A stretch of DNA of 64,000 nucleotides, from NCBI GenBank assembly GCA_009741485.1, contig CM019218.1, positions 37,758,387 through 37,822,386 of the forward strand, written 5' to 3'. Both the position numbers and the translations under genes were made by a program. Below the pieces are notes generated by a model. That model was not told the DNA's origin. It saw only the letters and a program-made list of their open reading frames with translations, and did no database searches. Shown here in pieces: positions 1-10,748 of the stretch (its first letter is position 1; each line of letters opens with the position of its first letter). Origin of the DNA: Malurus cyaneus samueli. Taxonomy: Eukaryota > Chordata > Aves > Passeriformes > Maluridae.

Positions 1-360
1 CTGAACGCTGCTTGTGCAGGAGATGTCGTCACCGATGAGTTTCCTTTCTGTCTAAACTAAAAATGAAAACTAATATGTTTATAATTTTCAGTGAAGCAGA
101 ATCTTAAGATAATTTCAGGCATTTATAAAAGCTTTTGTTTCAGAAAAATACTGCTTCTGGTTTTGCAAATGTGTTGAGTTTCGAAACACCATTTTGTCTT
201 TCTTCCATTCTACATTGTATTTGTTATTCTTTTTACACTACTTCCAAGTGTATCTCCAGTATGTGTTTATGGTGAAGTGCAATGAAATAGTGGCAGCAAG
301 AAGAACATACAAATGAATGAAATTATAAAACAAATAAAATAAAATAGTATTTTTGAAACT
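1..360 (+). other. Possible end of a coding exon plus 3' UTR-like AT-rich segment
   Basis: Frame 1 is open from the window edge to a TAA at 58-60 (19 codons). These 60 bases hold several CpGs, unlike the AT-rich DNA that follows. The next 280 bases look like a 3' UTR and carry two overlapping AATAAA signals at 333-338 and 338-343. An open run of this length at a window edge is common by chance, and I recognise no protein in it. It could be the last exon of a gene lying upstream of the window, or chance. Confidence 0.2.
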
Positions 361-1885
361 TCAACAAAATTATTTTTATTATACTGGAAAAAATCTAATA
401 TGAAGTATTTTTCTATGAGAATGAAAATCAGAAATCAGGGAGTATGAAATCATCTCCCTTTGGAATGAGATAAAATGTGAATAAAATATGGCAAGAGCAT
501 TTGTGAGATTGTGATTTAGAGAGAACACCTTTGTTGCTGGTAGCATATACTGAAGGGATTGTTAGCAGATTATCTGCCATCAAAAGGAGACTTCTGTAAG
601 TTTAGAGTCAGTCTCTGCTTTTGGTATTGGAGGAGTTTCATGTCACCATCTTTATATGTCAGATTAATTGGCTGTCTTAAAAAAAGTGTACAAGAGGTCA
701 CACTATTTTATCAGAAAATTCTTCTGCTGTGACTTGCTTTGATTCTCAGGAGATCTTTCATGGGTGCTGCAGTCCACTCATGCTGCAGCCTCAGGTTCTC
801 ATGCAGGATTTTGGAAGATTTCCCTTCGCTCTCCCTCATCTATTGTGTTTTCAGAGCTATTGGGAGGACTAGAAATGCAGTTACTTAGTGGTTTGTAATG
901 CTTAAACTAAATGAATAACAAAAGAAAGAAAAAGTCAAAGGGAGGTGAGGGCAGAGATCATGCCAAAATCCATGAAGTCAGCAGAGCTGGCAAGGGTTCA
1001 TGAAAGATTAGAGAACCACCACTGTTGTTTTAATGGACTGGAGTAAATCTAGTGGCAGTATTATTTCAACAGCCTGGGTGCAAAATTTTGCAAATGATGT
1101 TCTGCAAAACAGCAGTGGTAGAGTTGTGTTTTTAATTTCCACTGACCAGACACCTGCTTTACCTCTGGGAAAGGATGATCTGGAAGCTCTTTGTGTGCCT
1201 TTTGCCATCCCCAGGCCCAAGCCCTGGCCTGAGGGGAGGCCAGCATGGTGAACTGCACGGACAGGAGTGTCCCACTTGGCAGCCACTGAGGACATTCCTT
1301 GGCTCATCTGCAGAGCTTAACACCAGAGGCGTTCATGCTGTACTGGGGGCAGAGACTGCAGGAAAAGGAAACTTCTCTGCCTCTCTTCAGTTCCTTGGCA
1401 CCCTCCAAAACAGCCCAAACTTGCCTCATGTCCTAGTGCAAAGCTGTCACCACTGGGCACAGGGAGGAAACAGCTCGCTTCTGTGCTGTTTTGCTGGAAC
1501 CCCCTGAGAGACCACAGGGAGGGACCTGAAGGGGAAGAAGTGGCCTGAGAAATTGTACTTTCACTCTGCGTCACTTTGAAGACAGCCCCGGAGGTCTGTC
1601 AGCAGCTGACATATTTAGGATAATCTTTATGCTTCTGCAATCCAGTTCAGGGTTGAAAAACAAAATACAGAAAGTGTCATCAACTCCCAGCTGGAGCCTC
1701 ACCTTCTTTGCTGGGGACAATTGCAGCGAAGCAGGGGCTCTGGCCCTAATTTGCAAAAAACAGAGTAGTTTCTGGGTGTCCTAGTCCTTCATGTCACTAG
1801 GCAATAGGCAGTGAATCTCATTTATCTTCCAAGAATCTCAGAAAGCCTGGCAACTGCACCAACACCATCTTGCTCCAACTGAGAA
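361..1885. other. Non-coding stretch, nothing recognised
   Basis: AT-rich at the left, becoming more GC-balanced after about 1100. Short open frames overlap on both strands around 1008-1574 and show no domain, signal peptide or splice context. No repeat family is recognisable. Confidence 0.6.
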
Positions 1886-3126
1886 CTAAGGAATTTTGCC
1901 GCAAGATCCATTCGAAACCCGCTTGAGCTTTCCAAGCCCACTGTTCCCTTGGGGCAGGGGAGGCGGGGAGAGAGGCTTGTGTTGATTAATATTAGAAGAA
2001 ACTCCCCTGAAAGAATGATAGATCATGGCTTGGTGACTCCAGAATCTTTTCTTGTTTCTTTCTTTGATGGGAGGAGGGGGAACTGGAAACAAAAGGCCTA
2101 GGAAGGGGGGAATGGAAGGAGGGGTGTGTTTTGAAATCTGCTTCCTTTTGGCCACGCTTGAACTTCCAAGAGCCTGGTTTTGACTGACATCCCTAGGAAA
2201 TGGGAGAGAAAGCTCCATGCTGAGCCGGCTCTCTGCCCAGCAGAGGAAGGAGGAGGCATCTGGCTCCAAGGAGCTGAAATAGATGCCTTTAATGTGTCTG
2301 TCAACCAGCATCACAGAAGTACACTTGGGTTTTTCAGTTGGAACACTCTTTTCCTGCAGGTTTCCAGGGCCTCTTTGGGGTTCACTCACCTGGGTACTGC
2401 GTCCACGCTCCCCTGGATGGTTCCAGGTGAAACAGTGGAGGCAGCTCAGAGAGATCCACTGTGCATTCACAGCACAGGGAAAGGAGAGGATGGAGCCGCT
2501 GTTGCAAAACCTGGCTTTGTCCTTCCTTGCGATCCTCTCTGCCAGTGCAGGACGGGTGGCAGAGTGCTGGGACTGCCACCCAAAGCATTCCAGAGACATC
2601 CAGTTCAAGAACCTGGAGAGGAAGTGTGTTAATAAGGGTATCATCCATGCCATGCAGCTGCCCCCCTGCCGGCAACCCCAGGGGACCCAAACACTGGCCC
2701 ATATGTGGGGCACATGTCAGAACAGAGCATCACAGGAAAAAATGGGAAAACAGCCCTGAGAAGGGAGATCTGCTTGTGTTGCGTCAAGCTGGGGTGGGAA
2801 GGGGAGAAGGGAGAAATCAGAAGGCTGTCAGCATTATCCAAAGCTTGAAAACTGCTGGTGAGAAGCATTTGCAGGGTGGTTTTGCCAGGATGGATGTTCA
2901 GAACAGCACATGGGATCATTGTAGTTTTGTCTCCAGAGAAGTTACGGGGATGTCTCCCGAGTGGGCACTTACAGAAAAACTTCCTTATATTTGTGACCGG
3001 CTCCACAGCATCAAAACCACCTTTTTGCCTTCTAATGTTTCTCACATCCATTCCCCTGGACATATTACTGACTTTGATTTTGCCCTTATGGAAAAGCCAT
3101 GTGCTTATTGCTGTCCTCTGTGTTAG
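1886..3126. other. Segment with long overlapping open frames on both strands, probably non-coding
   Basis: The minus strand is open for 275 codons (1886-2713), while all three plus frames are also open for 150-221 codons between 2180 and 3126. Composition is GC-richer than the surroundings, which lowers stop density in all frames at once. The minus product is rich in Ser, Pro, Cys and Trp with no recognisable domain, and its codon content does not look selected. This could be an exon of a long non-coding RNA or simply a GC-rich patch. I do not call a gene. Confidence 0.3.
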
Positions 3127-4384
3127 ATCTCTTGAGCTCTAAAAGCTTCTAAAAAGCTCTTGCCTGTAATCTCTGCTTTTCCCTGTCCAAGTACACAAAT
3201 TTCTCAGCAGAGGACTTTCGAGTTTTCCCCCAGGAGAATTCAAATCCTGACACCTTTTACTGCATCTTGAAAAGTTTATTTGTTTGTGTCAGCTCTTGCT
3301 AACTAGATGTTTTATCTGAAAGGAGGAAGAGAGGAGTTCCCATGTTTCCTTTACCCATGAGTTCTCATTTTATCAGTTGATATTCATCACTAGGATATAG
3401 GAGGCTGGATTGGATCTGCCCACCCATGTTTGATGATATTTCTGTCCATAAGTACTTTGCTAATGCTCACCCTAAGAAAAACGGGTCTAGCAAGCCATTA
3501 ACAGAACACGGTCCAATCCCCTTAATGAAAAGTAAGGGAAAGCCAAGCAGACCAGATCTTGGACCTGCTAGGGAACAAGGACAGGGTAAATGCTACTGCA
3601 ATTTGGCAGTTTGGGATCTTAATCACCTTTCTGAAGTCACAGAGGGTTTTCTTGGCATTCTGCTGCCAATACAGTTTTGCTGAGCCTGTAATTTATCATG
3701 ACACATTGTCACGATCATGAGTCACATCAGGGTGGCTTAGGGAAGCCTGTGGTCTCTGTCACTTGTAACACAGGCTTTCTTTAGGTTAGGGAAGAATTGC
3801 TGCCAAATAAAAGGAATGAAGGTGGCTCCTGGCACAAGATGTTGATACTGACAGTCTCCCTTCGTGCAGATGGCCTGCTGAAGTCCACAATCTATTGGAC
3901 CAAAGCCCCAGTTATATGTTGCATTTACTAGCAGTCAGCTGGCATTTGTGCAGCTGTTTTGGACTGGAGCAGGTGTCGCTGGACTCACAGCTTTTCTGTA
4001 AATTCCTCTTTTCTCCCTGGCCTTGCAGTCTACCATTGTATCTTCTCCAACACCGCTCAGGCCAGTCAGTGCCAGCAAGGAAGATTTGCCCTTGCTGAGG
4101 ACATAAAGGGAGTGCAGGTTCAGCCAGCCTCCAGCTAAGAACCACAGAGAGCAGAAGTGACTCTGCCACGCTCTTGGGGAGCAGTGCTTGGGCTTTCGGC
4201 AGAGCTTGTCCCTCTGCAGGCAAGAGCCTTCAGCCAGAACCAACCGTGCTACATCCCAGTCCTGTCTCCAGTCCAGCACGCTGAATGTGATGAATAGTGA
4301 GCCTGGGGAAACCCACGAGGCTTTAGCTCCCCGTGTTTTAGCTCTCCCGGCACTCTGAAACCCTGCCCTCACTGTTGAGAGACA
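3127..4384. other. Non-coding stretch, nothing recognised
   Basis: Mixed-composition unique DNA. Short frames at 3426-3683 (+) and 3912-4435 (-) have no recognisable features. Confidence 0.6.
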
Positions 4385-4900
4385 GTAAGCTTGCACGCGT
4401 CCAGACGAGGATTGTACAATGATAGATAATACCAATAAAGCCCTGAGCTGTTCTGGAGAGGGGAGGGTGATTTATCCCCGGCTGGACGGCTGGGCTGAGC
4501 GGAAATCCTCCGGGAGCTGCGGGGCACACATCAAACCGCATGTCACAGCGTCCGCGACACCCGGGGCGCCAGTTCAAAGCTGTCACGTGCTGCGGCTGGA
4601 GACTCAAGGTGATGCCAAGCTAATGAGCAAACGAAACAATAAATAACCCCAGTGATCATTATGCTCCCCTCCTTGGAGCTCGCCTGCTCCGGCCCTGGTG
4701 AGCCAGTGCTTCTCACACCCAATTACTCATGCTGAAGCCCCTCAAACGGAGCCCAGAACAGGCTCAGCAAACCATTCATCTTTGCAGAGTGGAGCCCTTT
4801 CAAGTTTCTCTGCGGCAGCCGCTCTGTTTATTGTTAAGATGAGCACACAGTTTACACGAACTGTTCTTATTTATCTTTGACTTTTACCTTTTAGGTCATT
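4385..4900. promoter_or_regulatory. Candidate conserved regulatory element with CpG-rich core
   Basis: The first 220 bases keep many CpGs in an otherwise CpG-poor region and include paired GATA words at 4421-4430 and a palindromic E-box (CACGTG) at 4584-4589. They pass into an AT-rich block (4600-4660 and 4790-4900) with homeodomain and forkhead-like words. There is no open frame with coding character and no repeat. Enhancers of developmental genes often look like this, but conservation was not tested and the call is inferred from composition. Confidence 0.35.
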
Positions 4901-7900
4901 TCTTTGCACGTCTGGCACTTTCCAAGTTTCGACCAAATTTTTATTTATGTCCTTGGATTTGCTGTCTGAAACTCTCCAGCTCCCAGTGATGGAAAGGTGA
5001 GCTGAGCTCCTGACCGGGGCCTTTTCTCCAAGAGAACTGAAGTCCCTGAGGCAAATCACTCCTCTGGACGGAGATTTAGGAAGGTGCTGAAGGGAGGGGT
5101 GGGTTGTGAGTCAGGAGGGGGTGCTCAGATAAGTGCTAACAGCTGAATTTTGCGTGACTTCGGGTTGAGGCCGAACATGCAGCCACGCTGGGAGAAAGGA
5201 TGGATAAGTACGTGGTTTAGGCACGAGGGAGGCATTTTTGGAATTGTTTGGCTGAGGTGTTTGCTTTGCAAATTGCTAAGATGCCTGAGGGAAGAACAGA
5301 CCTAGGTATCATCCCCAGTGGGCTTCACATGTTGATCACTGCTGCGTGTAGTTATAATCTTTCCCAAATTCCAGGTCTTCTTCAACAATCACCCACCACA
5401 GCCACTGCTCCCCTGCCTGCAGTGCCCATTTGTGCCTTGCTGCATCCATCTGCTCTCTCCCACCAGCCTCACTCTAAGCCTTGAGCAGGGCACAAACTCT
5501 GCTGCTTTTCAGATGAGCCCTGTAACAGAGACACAGAAGGGAGAGTCCTTCCATGCCTTAGCAGTGACATATCCAAACCGTCAAGAATTAGATTTGGATT
5601 CTCCCCAGAGCCAGGAAATGGAAATATCTTTTATGCTATCATTGTTTATGGTCAAAGGGCATAACTAGGGTGGGGTGTCACCAGACATGTCTCACTTTAC
5701 AAGAGCTGGAGATCTGCCTGGTGTGTGTTCACACAGGAGGACAAGATGCTGACACGCAGGCCAAGGAAGGAACACTGAGAGGAGATAACCTCTCCAGCAA
5801 TTTAATCTCTTGGAAGGACAGGACAGAGTGTGGATTTCATTGGAGCTGTGTCACAAACTGTGAGACCTTGAGACAAACAGCCAGACTCACCATGGCAGAG
5901 CTGCCGGCACCGTCACCTCTGCAGAGGGTTTGGAAGCAGCAGCAGCTGGAGGGATGGTGTTAGGTGGGCTCTGTGTGGACCACTGTGTCCTTGTCTGTAG
6001 CTGTGGAATGCTGAGGGATGCTGAGGGCAAAAGGGTCTTGTCCCAGCCTCCTGCAGCTGCAGAACAGCGAGCTGCAGGCCTGCTGCTGGCTGCCACGTAG
6101 CACCGTGGAGGAGGCAGCGCAGGAAGAGCCACTGCCCTTCGCAGCCAGTTCAGTCACTATGTTTCAAAGGCAAATTGCCTGAGTAAAAAGTCACACATAT
6201 TTAAATTTCATTCCTGGGGTTACTAACTTCCTCAATGATTAAAATGGAAAGCATTTTTTTAATTGCATATTCCTTTTCACTGTTGCTTTCTCTGGCCTGG
6301 CCAGGAAAATATCCCTCAATTACTTTATGCTTCTTCCTGCTCATGATCTCTGAATTTTCTTTCAAGCTCTGTCACCAATGTTATCACTTGCATTAGCCAG
6401 AGCTGGTTTTTACCTTGGCTCTTTGATCCGTGAAATAGTTGAAGAGACTTCTCATCTCACATGTCAAATCATTTCCTGCCAGCAGAGCACTGAGAGCACT
6501 CTCCATGAGCAGCACTAAAGAAATGGGATGTCCCCACAGAACCAAGAATATTTTCTCACCTGCAGAGGTCAGCCTGCAGGTGTTTCAGTCCAGAGCTATG
6601 CCATTACAAAAATGCTCAGAAATATGCTGGGGGAAATTCTGTTCTGCATTATTCCCGCACAGCTCAGAACCACTCAGGTTCTTCACAAGGCCGATGGAGA
6701 GGGAGTGGAAGCTGGGCCCACTCAAAAAGGAAAAGTATCCCAATTTCTGGGGCCTAGTGGTGTAAGAATGGCCTCCCAGCCCAAGAAGTTAAAACAAACA
6801 CCTGAAGGAAAGGAGACCAGTAACAGGAGAACTTTTTGAGAGGCTTTGCTGATCTGGAGAGTTATCAGATGTAGCCAGGTTGTGTTCATATCTTTCTTCC
6901 TTTCTCCTGGGGAACAGAAAGAGTTAAAAAACTCCTGTGATACAGGTTTGTGTTTGCACTGAATCTACACCCATCATATATATATCAGCTTTTGCGGAGG
7001 GGGGGTGGTTTGCACATGTCACTGGCCATAACTCAGACTTTTATTATAATCGTGACCATATGGTTAATGGGACCTAATAAACCACTGTTGACCTGGACAC
7101 TGTGTGCACAAATCCCATGCTCCCTTTCCTTTTTTCCTTGCTTGTCTGGGTGTGCTATGCCAAGCAGCTGCAATTTAGCAATGCTAAAATGCCAGTTTTA
7201 GTGGTCCAGCAACTAATTAGTTTAGAAAGAATAAAACATTACACCATAGCCCAATGGAGACCAGGACCAACTTTTCTGGGGTGACGGGGCAGCTTCTCAG
7301 CACATTGGACAGACATGAGCAGTGTCTGTGTGAAGGCTGGGACATGGCAGGGACATCAGGCAGGCCTGAGCACCAGAGGCCCTGGGTGTGCTCCAGTGAT
7401 TGCTGTGGAATTAAATCCATGCTTCTCCTGGTGCAAACAGAGGAACGTTTAGCCAAGGATTTCAAAGAACGCTTGTATTCTGGTTTTGGCAGAAACAAAG
7501 GCCTCCACTTAATGGAAATTAGAACTGGGGGAAAAAAGCAATTAAATCCTATCTCACCCTTTCCTCTGGGAACCCAGTTAAGGACTGATCCAAGCCATGT
7601 CTTCTTCAACTCCTTATATAATCTAGTTTTAAAATTATCTAAATGATGTGCAGGTGACCCCAGCCTTGGAAAGACATTTATTTTTAATCAGTGCTATGCT
7701 ACCATGTCTCCCACTTTTAATAATGCTGCCTTGTCACCCACCTGTCCCTGACTCTGCTGCTCAGCCCTCTCCATCCCCAAAGGGGTAATGCAAACCCTCA
7801 GCAGGCACGGCTGGACATCTGCTCAGCAGTATTGGTTACCTGAGCTGTGCTGCTCCTAAGATTTTGCATATAGTCCTTTACAAGACCTCACCATCCAGAA

Positions 7901-8360
7901 ATTTCCCCAAGCTTGGTTTCATTGCATTACTCCCACGAATGCTGCTGCCAACTGATTTTACAGGTGGGGGCCCAGGACGAGAAGTTCCTAGCTTTCCTAG
8001 AGAGCTGAACATATGTGCCTTGGAGGAATGAGAAATCTTGAAGCTATAGGTATTGAGGCATGTGGCTGACACATCAGGCTGAGCCAGGGTAGAGGTTTAG
8101 GTTCTTTCTTTTGATCTTGAGCCGAAACTGAATGTTTCTATTATTTGATTGGTGTTTTTGTGATTATATGCACCTGCCAATAATGATATCCAGGCACACT
8201 TGTAGGTGGGGTGCTGTTGAAATTAAACTCTCTTCCTTCCCTAAAATGACTGTGTAAACACCAATATCAGCTCCTTGTGTCTTGCTTAGAAATAAAGGCT
8301 CCTGGTGCTGTATGACCCTTTTTGATCCATTCAGAACAGATACAAAGGAAACCTGTGCTG
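4901..8360. other. Non-coding stretch, nothing recognised
   Basis: Unique DNA of mixed composition with a very short TA run near 6975-6985. The opposed 130-codon frames near 7217-7646 lie on both strands of the same DNA, which argues against a gene. No repeat family is recognised. Confidence 0.6.
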
Positions 8361-9147
8361 TTCTCCTCATCCTCTCCTCCCTCCTCTCCTCTCTCTCCCT
8401 CTCCTCTCCTCTCTCCTCCTCCCCTCCTTCCTCTCCTCTCTCCTCCCTCTCTCCTCATCCCTCTTCCTCTCTCCTCCCTCTCTCCTCTCTCCTCTCTCTC
8501 CTCTCCTCTCCTCTCCTCCCTCCTTCCTATCCTCCTCTCTCCTCTCCCTCCCCTCCTCCTGCTCCTCCTCTCGCCTCTCCTCTCCTCTCCTCCTCCCTCC
8601 TCCTCTCCCTCCTCTCCTTCCTCTCCTCTCTCCTCTCCTCTCCTCTCCTCTCCTCTCCCCTCTCTCTCCTCTCCCTCTCCTCTCTCCTCCCCTCCTCTCC
8701 TCTCCCCTCCTCCTCTTCCTCCCCCGCTCCTCTCCTCTCCTCTCCTCCTCCTCTCCTCTCCCCTCCCCCTCTCACCCCCTCCTCCTCCCTCCCCCTCCTC
8801 CTCTCCTCCCTCCCCTCTCCCCTCCCCCCCTCCTCCCTCCTCCTCCCTCCCTCCCCTCCCCTCCCTCCCCTCCCCTCCCCTCCCTCCCTCCCTCCCCTCC
8901 CTCCCCTCCTCCCCTCCCCCCCCCTCCCTCCCCTCCCCTCCTCTCCCTCCTCTCCTCTCCTTCTTCTCCTTCTCCTTCTCTTCCCTTCCTTCCCTCTCTC
9001 TCCCTCTCCTCTCCTCTCTCTTCTCTCTCTCCTCTCTCTTCTCTCTCCTCTTCTCTCTTCCTCTCCCTCTCTCTCCTCTCTCCTCTCCTCTCCCTCTCCT
9101 CTTCCTCTCCTCTTCTCTTCCTCTCCTCTTCTCTCCTCTTCCTCTCC
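8361..9147 (+). repeat. 787-bp polypyrimidine (CT-rich) low-complexity tract
   Basis: Almost every base on the plus strand is C or T; only a handful of A or G bases interrupt it. The tract has three zones: CTCCT/TCTCC-type units at 8361-8760, a C-rich zone of CCCTCCC-type units at 8760-8945, and a T-richer zone of CTTCTCT-type units to 9147. The long Leu/Ser/Pro frames on plus and Glu/Arg/Gly frames on minus are by-products of this composition, not genes. Such tracts can form triplex (H-DNA) structures, stall polymerases and assemble poorly, so the exact length may be unreliable. Confidence 0.98.
8816..8945 (-). repeat. G-run core of the tract (G-quadruplex / i-motif potential)
   Basis: On the plus strand this section is an almost unbroken series of C-runs of three to nine bases separated by single T or TCCT spacers. 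The minus strand therefore carries many consecutive G-runs of three or more with one- to four-base loops, which satisfies the usual G-quadruplex pattern many times over. Actual folding is inferred. Confidence 0.85.
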
Positions 9148-10365
9148 ATTTTATATAAGTTCACCCGCTGCTTGGAAAATGTCGTATCATTGCCACATCA
9201 TGCACTTAGAGCTCTGTTTCTTCTGACCACATATAGTTCACATGGCTTCATTTAGGACCTGATCTGAAGGCTGGTGGTCACAGCTGGACTCATTATGCTG
9301 TCTTTGATGGCTTTTGGAGCAGCCTGAGTAGATTTTGGTACATCTTCAATCACATTGGTAGGTATAAACTGTTACTCTTCCCAGAACTCACATTCTTCTG
9401 AAACTGGAGGGTTTTTTTTCTAACCAGTGGCAGCCTTGACACTCGAATAGCCATAGGAAACGTGAGATATAGATAGACTGCACAGGTAGCCGGAAATATA
9501 AAAGGATGTGTCTAAAAATGTAGAAACCAAAGATCTGTATAATGGTTTGGCCTTAAACTGGTAAGATATGAGAGGTTAAACCTTATATGTTAACCTTACC
9601 CCAAAATGGACCCAGCTGTGGGATCACCCTCCATTCCATCCCTCGTTTCACATGAAAAACAGCCTTCCCACCCCTTCCCATGTCAGCCTTCTCTAGCACC
9701 ACCCTGCCCATTGCTGCAACCATCCAAGTTCTGTCTGGCTAAGAACTCATGGCTCTGGCTGGAGATCATGGTGGGGGCAGTGGTTCCTTTCCAGCAAGTC
9801 CCCACAGGTCAGGTGCAGCAGCTGATTCCAAAAAACACCCTCTGAGAGGGCAGCACCATCTTTGCCCCTGTTGGAGACCTTTTTGTCTATCCCACAGCGC
9901 AAGCAGCCAGGCAAAGGTCTGCCCAGGGCTGCAGGCAGAAGCATCCACAGCTCATAAAGTCTCCCCTCGAGCAGGAGCCTTGGCAGGCTGTGTCAGCAAG
10001 AGAGGCAAGGGCCACACAGTGACTGAGCAGCTTTGGGGCAGTGCTAGGGGATGAGGAGCAGCACTGACACCTTTACCATCGCTGCCATACACTGTATACA
10101 GCTGGAAAGCTCCACATGCATCTGTCCAACAAGAAAAAAGCATGAGCAGAGCAAGCAGTGGAGCAGCATGCATGGAGGCACAGCAGGATTTTACCAGCAA
10201 AGCGCCGTCTGTCTGGCATCGCCTCGGCCCAAGGTAACGTTTCATGCTATGCCCTGCAAACAGAAGGAGTGTTACTGCTCTGGGATGATTTCAGCCCCAC
10301 CAGAGGCTGCCAGGCACCCAGGGAACAGTCCCTCATAACAGACAGATGACTTGCCAAATGTCTGT
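9148..10365. other. Non-coding stretch, nothing recognised
   Basis: Unique DNA. Small overlapping frames at 9606-10338 lie on both strands and have no features. Confidence 0.6.
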
Positions 10366-10465
10366 GCCCGCAGGAGGGGAAGCGGCAGGGCTGCCCGCGC
10401 CCCACGGGACGAGTGTGCCCAGAGGAGCGGGAGGCATGTGGTCCTCGCTCCGAAAATGCTGGCAA
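10366..10465. promoter_or_regulatory. Small CpG-rich patch
   Basis: About 100 bases with clustered CpGs in a CpG-poor region. It is much shorter than a normal promoter CpG island, and no initiator or TATA context is evident. It may be a small regulatory element or a GC-biased patch. Confidence 0.25.
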
Positions 10466-10588
10466 TGTTTACAAAGTCAGACACGTCAGCACAGTTACAG
10501 TCAGCGAAGTGAGTGTAAAACTGGCCTTGTTACTTCCCAGATCTGAGGGATACGAGGCAAAAACACACAGATGGTCGGCCACTTTCCA

Positions 10589-10748
10589 TAATGAAACACG
10601 TCTTTATTGTCCCGAGGAAGCTGCATTTCACAACCTAAGCACTGAGGCTCGCTTCTTTTTTTATATATTTTATTTTCTCTGCAAACTGTGGGCAGTTTTG
10701 CCCCTTCCTTAAATCAAAAGTTGTGGACGATAAAGACGTGTTTCATTA
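10589..10748. repeat. 24-bp inverted repeat flanking a 112-bp spacer
   Basis: Bases 10589-10612 are the reverse complement of 10725-10748 with one mismatch (23 of 24). Each arm carries the word AACACGTCTTTA in opposite orientation. The spacer is CT- and AT-rich with a short T run. The layout resembles a small terminal-inverted-repeat element, but no target-site duplication is visible immediately outside the arms. It could instead be a template-switch product or the stem of a structured RNA. Confidence 0.75.

Noticed and set aside
1886..2713. 275-codon minus frame as a gene
   Set aside because: All plus frames are also open in the same DNA, no domain is recognisable, and no splice or start context supports it.
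8282..9226. Long Ser/Leu/Pro frames on plus (314 and 278 codons) and Glu/Arg/Gly frames on minus
   Set aside because: They are produced by the polypyrimidine tract, which cannot contain stop codons in most registers. There is no sequence complexity or start context.
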